A stretch of DNA of 64,000 bases. Origin: Orychophragmus violaceus (taxonomy: Eukaryota > Streptophyta > Magnoliopsida > Brassicales > Brassicaceae). Shown in pieces: positions 33,344-45,390 of the stretch. The translations under genes were made by a program, and so were the position numbers. The notes beneath the pieces are model-generated. The model was given only the letters and a program-made list of their open reading frames with translations, was not told the DNA's origin and made no database searches. Position 1 is the stretch's first letter, and every line of letters starts with the position of its first letter. The stretch spans positions 5,515,543-5,579,542 of the forward strand of contig CM058234.1 of NCBI GenBank assembly GCA_030180135.1. The letters are read 5' to 3'.

Positions 33344-35238
33344 CTAGTGGACTTCAACCCCCCGCGCACGCGCGGGGGTTTGGTTGCTGTGTTTTTGTTC
33401 TTTGCCTCTGTTTGCATTTGGGGTCGTAGATCTATTGCTTTTTGTTTATTTAGTGTCATGTATTGTTCCCATCTATTTTTTTAAGGTGTGTTGGTAAAGA
33501 TCATTCGATTGTCTTTGACTCAAAGAGTTTGGGCATTAAGATCTATGTCTGATTCTGGCCCATCCAAATTTGGCTTCGGACTGAATATTGTTCACAATTC
33601 TCTACCTTATTTAGCCTAACCCTAAACATTCGGTGGGTCTCCACCTTAGGCCCAACTATCTTCATCTTCTTTCTTCGATGCGATCAAATCCAGGACTTCT
33701 GTTTCCGGTCTTCTCATCTTCTCTGAAGAAAAAATTGAACTCTATTGCTCTTCATTTTGATTCAGCTTCTTCTTCTTATAACCTTGTCAGATTCCGGAAA
33801 ACCGGAACTCATTATCCGGCGAGTTTCTCTGATTTCTCATCGACGACCACGGATGCGATCCTCTTTCAGACTCTGATTTCCGGCTCTTCTTGTCTACTCC
33901 GGTGAAATCAAGAGACCATGTCTGTGACCCTAAGCTTCTTCTGTTCTCAGCTTCTATGGTCACCTCTTGCTTCCTCTGTCTCTGCGACGATTTCGTCTTT
34001 TGCCGCAGTCACCTTCTTTGAGCTAAATAATGTAGGTAACCCTAAGCCTTATTTTATTGCTTCTTATGGTTGGCCTCTATGTGACTCTTTTTACGCAGCT
34101 TTCATGGTGACCTTTTTTCTTTTTCTTTCGATTTTTGCTCGACCAGAACTTGTTGTCTTCTTTTGTTGCATGAAGCCTCCAGCGAGGCGTTTTCTCACCA
34201 TCTTTTAACATAAGATCCGTCAGATAAGTCCAAGAGATTCTTCCTCTTGTATCTTTGTTCATTCTGTCTTCCTCTTTGAAGATCTAATTGACCCTTAATC
34301 TTATTGTCCTTTTGCAGATCCATAACTCTTTAAGTTTCACAGAAACAGCCAGGTTACCTTCAGTGAAAGTTTCTTTGATTGGTGAATTCTGGCGGAATTT
34401 TAACTCACCATCTCTCTGAAATTGCTCGGCTCTGCAACATCTTGACATCTCGAGGAACATCTCGCTCTCGTCTTCACCATTACCCGTGACTTCCTTCTTA
34501 TGGTGACAGGTCCGAGTTTTATTTCTGGCTTGAGATTGAGTCCTTCTCTCTGAACTTTTATGTGCTTTCCCAATGGTTGTTTATCTCAGCCTCCGCCACT
34601 GAAGTCTTATTATCTCGATATTGCAGCTTTTCTCCGGTTGTGCGAGGCTCCTTCCGGTCATCTCTCATGATTTGGTAGGGTTTCAAAATTGAGTGGGTAA
34701 GAGGCTGATTCGTAAAGAGTGTCGCTTAGTGAAGATGGCGAGGAGGTTTTGTGCCGCGATGAAGTTAATATTTATAGGTCATGTTAGAGAATGATATGAT
34801 TTATATGATACGGGTGAAAACGAAACGTTAGGCAATTAAATGAGATTAAGAGGACTTGGAGTCGTGTAAAGTAGGATGGAGAGGTGAGTTAAGATTCTGG
34901 GATTTTGAAAGTCGAATGTAACAGTCTTATCGCCATTAGACATTCTCGGCGGAGCCTCTTTAGATGCATAAAGGAAGAAAGAGCAATATGGAAGGAGACG
35001 AAACGGTTGAGGGAAGTGTGCTTAGTTACGGATTTGGGTTTGATTGTTTTTTAGATACTGAGATCCAAAGTTTATGTACACTTATGAGTTGTTTGTTTTG
35101 AAGGCTCGGTGACCTGTCTCTCCCTATGAATGGGCTTAATATGATTAATGTAAAGAAACTAAGAGGCCCAATAAATATATTGAGAAATGCTGACGTGGCT
35201 GCACCAGAGGAGAGAACCACCTGCTATTATATAATAGA
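33344..35238 (-). mobile_element. Non-autonomous Helitron with gene-like interior
   Basis: On the minus strand the element starts TCTATTATATAATAGC (35238 leftward). It ends with a GC-rich hairpin (CCCCCGCGCGTGCGCGGGGG, 33359-33379), 11 bases and CTAG (33347-33344). Flanks are A and T as expected. The interior is markedly less AT-rich than its surroundings and CT-rich on the plus strand between about 33620 and 34700. It resembles the leader and first exons of a captured host gene, but I recognise no protein in it. Confidence 0.8.
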
Positions 35239-35838
35239 TTTTTTATAACCAAAGTCATTTTAAACTGAATTCTACACTAATTTTTTAAGTCAATAGAAAT
35301 TCGAATTTTTTTTACTATTTAAAACGTCTACCGATGATTAAATATAATGGTTAGATAATTATATGTATGAGTGAAATTAATCCTTAACTTATGTCAATAA
35401 GCCAATTCTCAATAACTAGAACCATTAATCCCATAACCATTTGGTTAAAAAATTATTTTTATGTAGATTGTAAAGAAGTTATAATTTTTAATATTCCTTT
35501 TGTTATAGTGACATATATTGCGGTTAAAAGTGGATATCTTCTTTGTCAAACGTATACATTCAAATTTTACAAAATGATTGATATGATTAAGCGCTCTAAT
35601 CTAATTCTGGAGCTTTGTTTTCCAAAAAAATGTAAAAACAGAATCGCTATTATAAAGTATACTAACTATAAATTTTACAATTAAAATTTTCAAAACTGTT
35701 TTGATATTTAGATATAATTATTTTGGAAATTTATTTGAAAATTTGCAGTTAGTCTACTTTTTATAATCATTGTTTTACTTTATTTTTCCAATATAAATTC
35801 GGACCCTAAGACAATTGTACCGGTTAATATATAAATAA
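35239..35838. other. AT-rich intergenic sequence
   Basis: No gene-like feature. The 97-codon frame at 35391-35684 is AT-rich and has no domain or splice context. Confidence 0.4.
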
Positions 35839-36080
35839 TCTCTCCGTTTCATAAAGAATGTTATTTTATGAGTTTATTTTTATTTTATAAAAATATCGTT
35901 TTTTATTTTTAGTGCAAAAATTTGAATAAAAATCCAACTTTAACTCTATTGCTTTAATGTATTAATTAGAAAGAGAAAATTATATAGTACACTTATAAGA
36001 AGTATAATAGAATTTTTAATAGTTTTTTTAATATATATTGAAAAGTTGTAAAATGACATTATTTGTGAAACAGAGAGAAT
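35839..36080. mobile_element. Degenerate Stowaway-like MITE
   Basis: The left end CTCTCCGTTTCATAAAGAATG and the right end, read in reverse CTCTCTGTTTCACAAATAATG, are inverted repeats, and both continue into GTNATTTTA. They match the CTCCCTCCGTTTCA family seen again at 43589. The terminal TA duplication is not clean, so the copy is old. Confidence 0.7.
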
Positions 36081-36772
36081 AATATATAATATGTTGGTGG
36101 GGACATTGTGGAAGATAAATAGTAAGCTGCTAATTTTTTTGGACAGTTCAAACTTAAAAGGAAGTGTACCACAAACTCTAGGCTTCACCTAATGTGTATA
36201 TTACCTATTCTTTTGATATTACTATTATGCTTATATACATATACACGATTTCATACACACAACACTCATGAGTCATGACAATCTAGTAATTATTTACATA
36301 ATTTGTTATGATAGATAGGAGCGTATTTGATTGTTTAAGCTCATCATATATATGTTTTAAGCACATCATATTAGTATTTAATATAATCGCATTGCTATAT
36401 ATAAAAAACATGGCAGCTATGTTGTTAAAAAAAAGGCAGCTATGTTGTTAAAAAATCAACTTTCTCTTTTTTCCTTTAAAGCAAAAGGGTGAATATGTAA
36501 TAAAAAGGAAGAAATAAAATGAGTGCAGCATTCAAATAAAGTTTAAATAAAATCTTTAGACCACCTTTTCTTTGTTTGGTGGGTACACATACGAGAAAAA
36601 TTAGTGAAAATTCAATAAAGCAAGAAAGAAGTGCTCCAATGATCGAAACACTAATAAAAAGAACGAAGTGCTAAATAGGTAAATATAAACTCAACTACTT
36701 CAATGATTTAAGTATAAATTTTTAAAATTTTATATGCTTTATATGTTCTTTTACATTTTTTTTGTCATGCAT
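36081..36772. other. AT-rich intergenic sequence
   Basis: No gene, RNA or paired repeat seen, apart from a short direct repeat aggcagctatgttgttaaaaa (about 36409-36451). It ends at CACTA (36773-36777), the left target duplication of the gypsy element. Confidence 0.5.
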
Positions 36773-36777
36773 CACTA

Positions 36778-37149
36778 TGATAGGTTCCAGTTATAGGATA
36801 TCAATGTTGATCGAAGCAATTGAATAAAAGTAAAGAACACAAGAATTGTTGGCAAATTTCTCTGCCTTTTCTTTTGACTTTTCTGATTTATATAGGAAAC
36901 AAATTGGAACCTCAGTTCCTTACAATGCGTGAAACAAATAACATAGTGGAAAAGTGGAAACATGGAAATGAGACGTGAGTTGTGATCCTAGAAAGTAGGT
37001 AACATAACTCAGTCAATTATTTGCTGAAACAAAGGAATTAAACAACAGAATGAAGAATGAGTCAAACCGGTCAATCTTGGTACTTCGGATTTGGTTTCCT
37101 GCTCCTAGCCGACCGCCGGTTAGCTGATGGTTCACTTGTTGACTCATCA
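36778..37149 (-). repeat. Gypsy 3' LTR
   Basis: Left copy of the LTR. It lies directly after the stop region of pol (37071) and overlaps the last codons of the integrase frame. Confidence 0.93.
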
Positions 37150-38441
37150 ATACTCCCCTCCTCAAACAGAACCTTGTCCTCAAGGTTCATATCAAACATT
37201 GGAAAGCTTGTCAGAAGTTGATCATAATTCTCCCAAGTTGCATCCTCCGGTGACAGTCCTTGCCATTGCAACAGTACCTCTCGTGTGGTACTGTCCCCTG
37301 GATGTTGTTGACGTTGCTTAAGGAGCCGTTCCGGGAATAGTTTCAGAGCTCCATCGTCGCGGAGAGGTGGCAGCTGACCAATAGTTGGAGTAGTATCTCC
37401 CATCCACTTCTTAAGTAAGGAAACATGAAAGACATTGTGGATGCGTGTACCTTCTGGAAGGGTTAGGCGGTAGGCAACCTGACCAACACGTTCTATCACT
37501 TGAAAAGGCCCAAAGTAGCGGTGACTGAGTTTTTGAGATGTACGTCGAAACAAAGTCTTCTGGCGGTATGGTTGTATGCGCATCAAGACCCAATCCCCCA
37601 CTGAGAACTCAATATCACGCCTCTTGCTGTCGGCGAACTGCTTCATGCGGTTGTTTGCTGCATTGAGGTGATCTTTTAAGTCACTTAAGAGCTCGTCTCT
37701 GGAGGCTAGTTGCTCGTCAAGTTCACCAACCAAAGCTGAACCAATCTCGTACGGTGTGATCGGTGGTGGTGGACGGCCGTAAAGAGCTTGAAATGGTGAT
37801 GTGCCGGTGGAGATGTGGAATGTTGTGTTGTACCAGAATTCCGCCCATGGTATGAACTCGCTCCAATGTTTTGGTCTGTGATGAACAAAGCACCTAAGGA
37901 ACTTCTCAATGCACCGGTTAACCACTTCAGTCTGTCCGTCGGACTCTGGATGGTACGCGGATGAAAGTTGTAGCTTTGTTCCTGCTTGTTTCCAAAATTC
38001 TGTCCAGAACAAACTGATGAAAACAGGGTCACGATCACTTACAATGGATCTTGGAACTCCGTGATGTCGCATGATTGAGTCCACAAACTTTGCTGCTACT
38101 GATCGTGCTGTGTATGGGTGTGAGAGAGGTACCAAATGAGCATATTTTGTTAAGCGATCAACCACCACCATAATAGAGGTAAAACCGCCTGACTTGGGAA
38201 GGCCTTCGACGAAGTCCATTGAGATATATTCCCAAACCTGGTTGGGAATAGGTAGTGGCTGAAGTAACCCGGCTGGTGAGAGAGATGAGTACTTGGCTCG
38301 TTGACAGACTTCACAAGCAGCAATATATTCCTTGATAATGCGATGCATAGACGGCCAATAGAAGTGACGAGCCAAGCGTTTGTATGTGCGGAGAACACCG
38401 GAATGCCCTCCCATAGGCGTGTCATGATGCTCGTGTAACAA
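37071..38441 (-). pseudogene. Gypsy integrase with C-terminal chromodomain
   Basis: The frame begins in the HHCC finger (HHDTPMGGHSGVLRTYKRLA ... CEVCQRAK). The rve core has acidic residues in SMDFVEGLP, SDRDPVF and DGQTEVVNR. The C-terminal part (GPFQVIERVG; VFHVSLLKKW) leads to a chromodomain signature LLQWQGLSPEDATWENYDQL. Chromodomains of this clade guide integration into heterochromatin. A TAA near 38487 cuts it off from RNase H upstream. Confidence 0.92.
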
Positions 38442-38486
38442 AGTATTGATGAGAGGTGATGTTGATGGGATAACAACTCGGTTATT

Positions 38487-39227
38487 TTAACAGATCAGGT
38501 TGTCCTTCCAAGAGTAAGGCTTTCCCGGTTCCTCATGCGCGAGCTTACCCACCCGTTGCATATACGGGTTTGTTTGAGCTATTTGTCGCAGCTCAGACCA
38601 AAAAGGAGTCTGTTGTGTTGTGATCGTGTTCAAACAAGGACTGCCATGGACACGAGACAGAGCATCCGCAGCAGCGTTAGACTTCCCTGTTTTGTAAGTG
38701 ATCTCGTAATCGAAACCCACCAATTTGCCCATCCATTTTTGCTGCTCAGGAGTGGGTATTCTTTGTTCCAGAAGATACCTGAGACTTTTCTGATCCGTCT
38801 GAATGATGAAACGTATGCCCAAGATGTAAGGCCTCCATGTGCGTATAGCCACCACGATTGCTAACATTTCACGCGCATAAGTAGACCAAGACTGCTTCGA
38901 AACCCCCAAAGAACGACTCATGAACGCTATTGGTCTGTCATTTTGTGATAACACTGCACCCATCCCTTCTCCAGAAGCGTCGGTTTGTATGACGAAGGGT
39001 AGTGAGAAGTCCGGTAATGCCAGTGTCGGTGTCGTCGTTAGCGCCGTTTTGAGGTCTGTGAAAGCTGTCGATGCTTCTGTAGTCCACACAAACTTCCCTT
39101 TGCGAAGTAGATTGGTGAGTGGTCGTGCGATCAAACCGTAGTCTTTGACAAACTTACGGTAGTATCCGGTGAGACCAAGGAAGCCACGAAGTTCGGTCAC
39201 GGTTGTAGGCTGCGGCCAGTCAAGCAT
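38487..39227 (-). pseudogene. Gypsy RNase H region
   Basis: The frame starts MLDWPQPTTVTELRGFLGLT and contains IQTDASGEGMGAVLSQ, the RNase H first catalytic aspartate, and AADALSRV. A TAA about ten bases upstream breaks it from RT, and another stop ends it at 38487. Confidence 0.92.
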
Positions 39228-39406
39228 AGCACTGATTTTTTATCGATCCACTTTGACACCATCACTGGAGATAATGTGACCCAGATACTCGACTTCCACC
39301 TGCCCGAATTCGCATTTCTTGAGTTTGACAGACAGCTGATTCGCACGCAAGAGGAGTAGGACTTCGCGGACGTGTTTCAAGTGATCCTCCCATGAGTTGC
39401 TGTAAA

Positions 39407-39811
39407 TTAAGATATCGTCAAAAAAACAAGTACCGATTTACGCAGCAATGGACGGAAGATGTCATTCATTAGAGCCTGAAAGGTGGATGGGGCGTTGCAG
39501 AGGCCGAAAGGCATGACCAAATACTCATAATGACCATTGTGTGTTCGAAATGCAGTTTTGTGGATATCAGCTGGATGCATACGGACCTGGTGGTATCCAG
39601 CCGTGAGGTCGAGCTTGGTGAAGAAGGCGGAACCGTGTAACTCGTCGAGCATATCCTCAACCGTTGGGATTGGGAAACGATCTTTGATAGTTGCAGCGTT
39701 GAGTGCTCGGTAGTCGGTGCAGAAACGCCACGATCCATCTTTCTTCTTAACGAGAAGAACAGGCGACGAGAATGGACTAGAGCTTTGTCGAATTATACCT
39801 GATTGTAACAT
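39407..39811 (-). pseudogene. Gypsy reverse transcriptase, frameshifted at the catalytic loop
   Basis: RT motifs are clear: SSPVLLVKKKDGSWRFC, DYRALNAATIKDRFPIP and LVMPFGLCNAPSTFQ. Immediately before the expected DD box the frame slips at a T7 run (plus-strand A7, 39420-39426), and the catalytic aspartates appear only in another frame. The copy therefore cannot make active RT. Confidence 0.92.
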
Positions 39812-39823
39812 TGCCTGGATCTG

Positions 39824-41245
39824 TCACTCGATTTCGTCTTTCTGAAAGTATGCGTATCGGTAGGGGCGAACATTGATCGGATTCGTTCCCTCCTTTAGGT
39901 CGATATGATGCGAGATATTCCTTTGATGTGGCAATTTCGTTGTCTCTCCAAACAGGTCGGAGAACTCGTTGATAAGCAGCTTCATATCGTCGGCCAGAGG
40001 CTTAGCCGTGTCGGAGTTCTTGACTGTTGTGATCGTGAAAATCATGTGACCTTGGCAGGCTTCTTTTTCTATTTCAGCTGGGCCTGCTTCTGTAATAGAT
40101 GAGTAACCAAGCCCTTTAAGGAGAACAGGCTTGTTGGCCCATTGAAACTGCATTGTATGTGACGTCCAATCACAGAGGGTAGGGCCCAAAGTCTTCAACC
40201 ATTCTATGCCGAGAACCAAATCGAGACCAACCAGGGGAAGAGCATATAGAGTGATAGAGAAACGAGCTCCTCCCATGGCGATGCTGACCGATTCATACTT
40301 GGTGGTGCAGTGTAGTGGCGACCCATTAGCCACTTTCACTATGAATGGTTTTGTGGTTTTGGCCGCTAAATTCAATCCTCGGGCAGCCTTTGTGGAGATG
40401 AAGTTGTGGGTAGATCCGCTGTCCACAAGTACTACCATTCGCTGCTTCTGAACCCATGCTTCAATTCGGAGTGTCTGCGACGAATCCCATCCCGTCAATG
40501 CATTAAGCGTAATTTCTGGTGCCTTTTCTTCATCCGGTTCGTCTTCTTCGTTGTGGGAAGCAGGTTCCGCTATCTCGTCAAATATGCCTTCCATGATAAA
40601 GAGTTGCGGTTTCTGGCATTTGTGTCCCGGGGTATAACGCTCATCACAGCTGAAGCACAAGCCGAGGCTCCGTTTTCGTTTCATCTCTTCCCAGCTGAGT
40701 CGTTTTGGTGTCTGTCCCGTTGTTTCAGAAGAAGGGCGAGTTGTGCTGCTTGATGGTTGGCTCGGGAAGTTTCGGCGTGGAGCGCTTAATCGTTTCTCCT
40801 GCTGCACTTGTTCATCACGCATCTTCTCTAGCTCAATTACCTCTGTCAATGTCTTCGGCTTAAAGATGTGGATACCGCTGGATATTGAGGTATTGAGGCC
40901 TCCCAAGAACGCACCCACTAGTGCTTTCTCTGTCCAGCCTTCGACCTTATTCTGCAATCTCTCGAATTCCCTTTGAAACTCGATGAGAGTCCCTTTTTGG
41001 CGAATGTGAGATAGAGCCTCATCAAAATCTATGCTCGGTATGCCGCTTAGGACTAATCCACGTGCCTTGGAGATGGCCTGCCACCATTCATTGGCTTCGT
41101 CGGATAGGTGATAGGAGGCAAAACTAACCCTTTGCTCTGCAGGAATTTCATAGTAGGCAAAGTATTGTTTGGCCTTGCTAATCCATTCCGTAGGATCGCC
41201 ACTCTTGAATCGTGGTAGTTCGAGCTTGATCGGTCGACGCGGCAT
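39824..41245 (-). pseudogene. Gypsy gag and protease
   Basis: The gag part starts PRRPIKLELPRFKSGDPTEW and includes WWQAISKARG. A zinc knuckle CFSCDERYTPGHKC follows, then the protease VDSGSTHNFI. The frame ends at TGA (39824-39826) just before RT. An upstream part of gag lies at 41339-41518 (MTNNKDRLDNLETG...) and is separated by another TGA near 41341. Confidence 0.92.
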
Positions 41246-41338
41246 CGTGGCGAATCGGTTGGTGTTGTCGTTACGCGGATTGAAGTGCTGCTGGTCACCC
41301 TGTCGTGGGGATGTATGTATCGTACTCCCACCTCCTTC

Positions 41339-41518
41339 TCAATTACTAGATACCAATGCCATCATTCGGTTGACTGAGTCCTCCATCATTCGACCGAAGG
41401 AGAGCTCTAAGTTACGTAATCTGTCGTCGATGCCAGTAGTGAGCTTCTGTATCTCTTCTTGTACCTTCCCTAAGCCTGTTTCCAGGTTATCGAGACGATC
41501 CTTGTTGTTGGTCATGGT
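41339..41518 (-). pseudogene. Gypsy gag N-terminal piece
   Basis: About 60 codons start MTNNKDRLDNLETGLGKVQE, a coiled-coil-like start typical of this clade. It ends at a TGA after ALVSSN, and the same frame continues toward the gag ORF beyond the stop. Confidence 0.8.
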
Positions 41519-41635
41519 TTCAGTTATCGGTAAGAATGCTGAGACCAATCGCTTTGTTGAGTTTTTTTGTTTTTCTGGGTGGAATTGTGAGATTTGTGGG
41601 GAAAAAAAAATTGGTAAGAACTGCTCTGATACCAC

Positions 41636-42007
41636 TGATAGGTCCCAGTTATAGGATATCAATGTTGATCGAAGCAATTGAATAAAAGTAAAGAACACAA
41701 GAACTGTTGGCAAATTTCTCTGCCTTTTCTTTTGGCTTTTCTGATTTATATAAGAAACAAATTGGAACCTCAGTTCCTTACAATGCGTGAAACAAATAAC
41801 ATAGTGGAAAAGTGGAAACATGGAAATGAGACGTGAGTTGTGATCCTAGAAAGTAGGTAACATAACTCAGTCAATTATTTGCTGAAACAAAGGAATTAAA
41901 CAACAGAATGAAGAATGAGTCAAACCGGTCAATCTTGGTACTTCGGATTTGGTTTCCTGCTCCTAGCCGACCGCCGGTTAGCTGATGGTTCACTTGTTGA
42001 CTCATCA
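41636..42007 (-). repeat. Gypsy 5' LTR
   Basis: Right copy, adjacent to the primer-binding site (41623-41635). It would carry the promoter of the minus-strand element. Confidence 0.93.
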
Positions 42008-42012
42008 CACTA

Positions 42013-43586
42013 TATTCCATATATTTTTATTACCATGAAAATTCTAAGCCATATAATCTCTTACACGTTCAGACAGTTTTTAAAAATTTCAATTTAAACA
42101 ATAACATTTTCTACCAATGAGATTTGATCCCGAACCATAAAAAAACCTAACTCTTTTCATTATCACTAGACCGCAAACAATTAGTCATTATATTCCATGC
42201 ATTATCTTGTAGAATAGTTTGAGTTGTTATGGTGGTATTCATAGTCAATGGATACTCCATAATCTAATACTTTTGTTTATACTGGTTAAGAAAAGATCAA
42301 TTTTCCTGGATGCACAAACCTTTTTCGATATACAAACTTTGTCATATCAGCATGGCCGACCATAAGGCATAGCCAGAATAAACATTAACATTGGTCTCTA
42401 AATTTCAGAGAACATATATACATAAGTTTTACAACTCTCAAATTATTTTAAAAAAAATTATTAAATTTTATATTAAAATATTTGTTGTCTTTAAAGTCTC
42501 GGGCAGGTCTTGCATGTCATAATATATTTGAAAACAACATACATTATCTTAATGTTATGTGTCCTTTAGTTCCTTTGTTTGATTTCCGCTCGAAGGAGGA
42601 TGAGTTTGCGAGGAGGCCAGATATATATGAGTTTTGACTCCTAATTTCTCGTCTAACCTTAATAATCTTAAAATTAGGTTAGATTACAATCTACAAAATC
42701 TTGATTGTCCAGATGTTTTTTTTTTTTGTGGGTTACATTCTCCATAACATTACTTTCAAGAACTGATGTTGACTTGGAACTAGCTAGATTTTAGATTTAC
42801 CAATTAAAAACGAAATAGACGAATGCATTTAGTAAATATATAGAGAGTCAAATTTATTAACTAGCGTCATTATTTATCATACAAAATGATTCCCTTTTAA
42901 AAATGATAAACATAAACTTGACTTCATTTCAAAGTATAAACAAAATAGAAACTCTTGGATCTCTTTTTCTGCGTTTTCTCCATATTTTACAAAACTTTAT
43001 TTTTGTAATACACAACACTACTCCAGAATTCATATTTCAACAACTTTCTATGCACTTACCATCAATTATATCACTATTTCAAAAATCCACGGTACTAAAG
43101 ACATCTCCAACTCATCATCAAATCATCAAATATGTTTTGAATAGTGAAACCTCGTTTTGAGATTTATGGTTAGAGTAATCCACTTTCAAATTTTTATTCT
43201 GAGAATTTGCTCTCTTCAAAATGTATTGGGTTGGAAATGTCCTAAACTAAGCTACGGTTTACTCAAAATCCAAGAAACTCGGTTCAAAGATGAAAATCCC
43301 CGATATGGGTCAACTCATCCGTAGCTCAGTAATAAATGAAATGGTGAAAATGAAGCGAAAATATAAAATCGTTATAAGTCTTGGGTTTGGGGAAGAAAGA
43401 GCCAATGTTAGTGAAACATGCTAGCATTTTTGCCGATCAGGACATCGATGTGAGTTGGATGAAACCATAAATCTTATGCTATATCATCTATATTTTTTTT
43501 ATATATAACTAATTTTTTTTTGGATCAAATATCTATAACTAATCTTTAAAACCAAGAATTGTGGGGGGAAAAAAGAGAGTAAATAA
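42013..43586. other. Intergenic sequence, no gene seen
   Basis: AT-rich host DNA with short random frames. No exon structure, RNA gene or terminal repeats that I can support. Confidence 0.45.
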
Positions 43587-43588
43587 TA

Positions 43589-43836
43589 CTCCCTCCGTTT
43601 CAATTTATAAGAGGTTTTGGCTAAAAGCACACAAATTAAAAAATTTAATTTTCTATAAAATATATTATTAAATAAATAAATTAAAAACAATTCAGCCAAT
43701 AACAAAGAAAACTGTAAAATATAATTGGTTACACAGTTATCAATAAAGTTAAAGTTGTCTAAAAAATATGTAAACACCTTACATTTTAGTACAAAAAAAA
43801 ATCTCTAAAACCCCTTATAAATTGGAACGGAGGGAG
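43589..43836. mobile_element. Stowaway MITE (Tc1/mariner type)
   Basis: Perfect terminal inverted repeats CTCCCTCCG ... CGGAGGGAG continue as TTTCAATTTATAAG on both arms. The TA dinucleotide is duplicated at both ends (43587-43588, 43837-43838). The element is about 248 bp with no coding capacity. These are standard Stowaway features. Confidence 0.92.
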
Positions 43837-43838
43837 TA

Positions 43839-44192
43839 TTTGAAAAAGAACAAAAAAGGAGGTACGTAGAGTACGTAATAAAAGAGATGTCAGAACGTGA
43901 TTGACCAAATTTACGAGGTGGGAGACTTTCGAGACAGCACGAGGGGAAATCTCAAGAGTTTAGACGTCGTCATTTTTCTCCACTCTTCGTGCTTTGTGTG
44001 TTTCCTCCTAACATCATTAATAATGCCTCTTCATCTCTCTTATCACTATGTTTTGTTGTCAAGCGACTCAAATCAGAATATGTTGAAGAAGGAAAAATAT
44101 TAAAAACCCTTCCTTATTTGCTGTCGAAGAGGGTTTTATTTTTCTTGTTAAAAATCTATACATATTGAATATGATCTAAACATTCATATGTG
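43839..44192. other. Intergenic sequence between MITE and hAT-like copy
   Basis: No gene seen. The 68-codon frame at 43897-44103 has no recognisable domain. Confidence 0.4.
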
Positions 44193-44663
44193 TAGGTCTG
44201 GGCAAAAAACCCGAAACCGAAATACCGAACTGAATTTGAACCGAAAAAGAGGAACTGAACCCGAACTCGAACTGACAAAATATCTGAATGGGTCCTAAAC
44301 CTTTATACTAGAAGAACCGAAACCGAACCCGATCCGAACCGAGAACCGAATGGGTACCCAAAATATCCGAACTATAATTATATATCTAAAATATTAATTA
44401 TATTTAGACTTAATATAACATAATTATCTAAAATTATAATTACAAACCCAAATATATTTGTTAGTTTTAGACCAAAATAGCTAAAATGCCCAAAATAAAA
44501 TAATTATACAAAATTTCTTGCTATATTTGTCTTAATTTAACAAATTTTTTGTTCATATTGACCAATTTTTTTTGTAATGATTTTATGGGTACCCAAACCC
44601 TAACCGAATGGAACTGAACCGAATTCGAACCGAAATTATAAAATACCCGAATGGATCTTATAT
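44193..44663. mobile_element. Truncated hAT-like element, copy 3
   Basis: It starts TAGGTCTGGGCAAAAAACCC and stays alignable to the element at 32092 through gaatggatcttatat (about 44663). The right-hand 80-90 bp and the right terminal repeat are missing. No target duplication can be assigned. Confidence 0.75.
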
Positions 44664-45390
44664 TATATTTTCCTATAACTATACAAAAATTTCAATGCCG
44701 AGATGGACGGATTGTTATGTTATGGGGTTTGTCGTGTTTTCAAGATAGAGAGATTTCAAAAATTCATATTAATACAGATTACTCAAATTTTGTGAAAATA
44801 TTAAAGAATCTAGAGAACTGGTCAGTTTTTCCGATAGAGTTAGATGCGATTATCATTCTAAAACAAAAGTTTTAAAACAATTACTCTTACTCATATTCTT
44901 CACTGATTAAATGTTCGAACAAAAACTTCATCGGACAAGACATGATTTAACAATTTGGGATGACGACCAAAATAATTGTTCAATATGTTAGGTTTGATGA
45001 TTAGAAAATATTTTCCTATGACTACAAAATTTTGATTATGATTCAGTTCACAACTAGATTAAGACCTCTATCCAATAGCTTTCAGGACACAATCCAAAAC
45101 CGACACCAAATTATTTAAGAAAATAAAAGATACCAAACAATTAGGTAAAAATAAATACAAACAAAGTGGGCTAATTGCAAGTAAAACACATCAAATCACA
45201 TCAAAAAAGTCACTAAAAATGCAGCTCTTGCCCTCCAAACGTTCTCTCAATATGTCGGCAGAGATACATCTATCCTTCATAGGAAAACAAAGTCTAAAAT
45301 ATAATTTTTAAAGCTACAAATTGGACAAAACTGGGCAGTAGGCTCCACTTTAGGATTTGACAGACAAATCAAGTCTTGATGATTTTCACC
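44664..45390. other. Downstream region of NRPA1
   Basis: The right part must hold the NRPA1 3' untranslated region, but its end is not obvious. The rest is AT-rich with no gene. Confidence 0.4.

Larger units (their letters stand above)
36778..42007 (-). mobile_element. Ty3/gypsy chromovirus LTR retrotransposon
   Basis: Identical-length 372-bp LTRs (36778-37149, 41636-42007) start TGATAGG and end TCATCA. The 5-bp repeat CACTA flanks them (36773-36777, 42008-42012). TGGTATCAGAGC directly next to the right LTR is the tRNA-Met primer site, so the element reads right to left. The order gag, protease, RT, RNase H, integrase, chromodomain identifies a Ty3/gypsy chromovirus. I count four LTR differences (about 99% identity), which points to a recent insertion. 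Several stops and one frameshift prevent a full polyprotein. Confidence 0.95.

Noticed and set aside
42115..42175. Possible minus-strand tRNA-like/SINE remnant
   Set aside because: A- and B-box-like strings are about 37 bp apart, shorter than in a tRNA, and the B-box is degenerate. Support is too weak.
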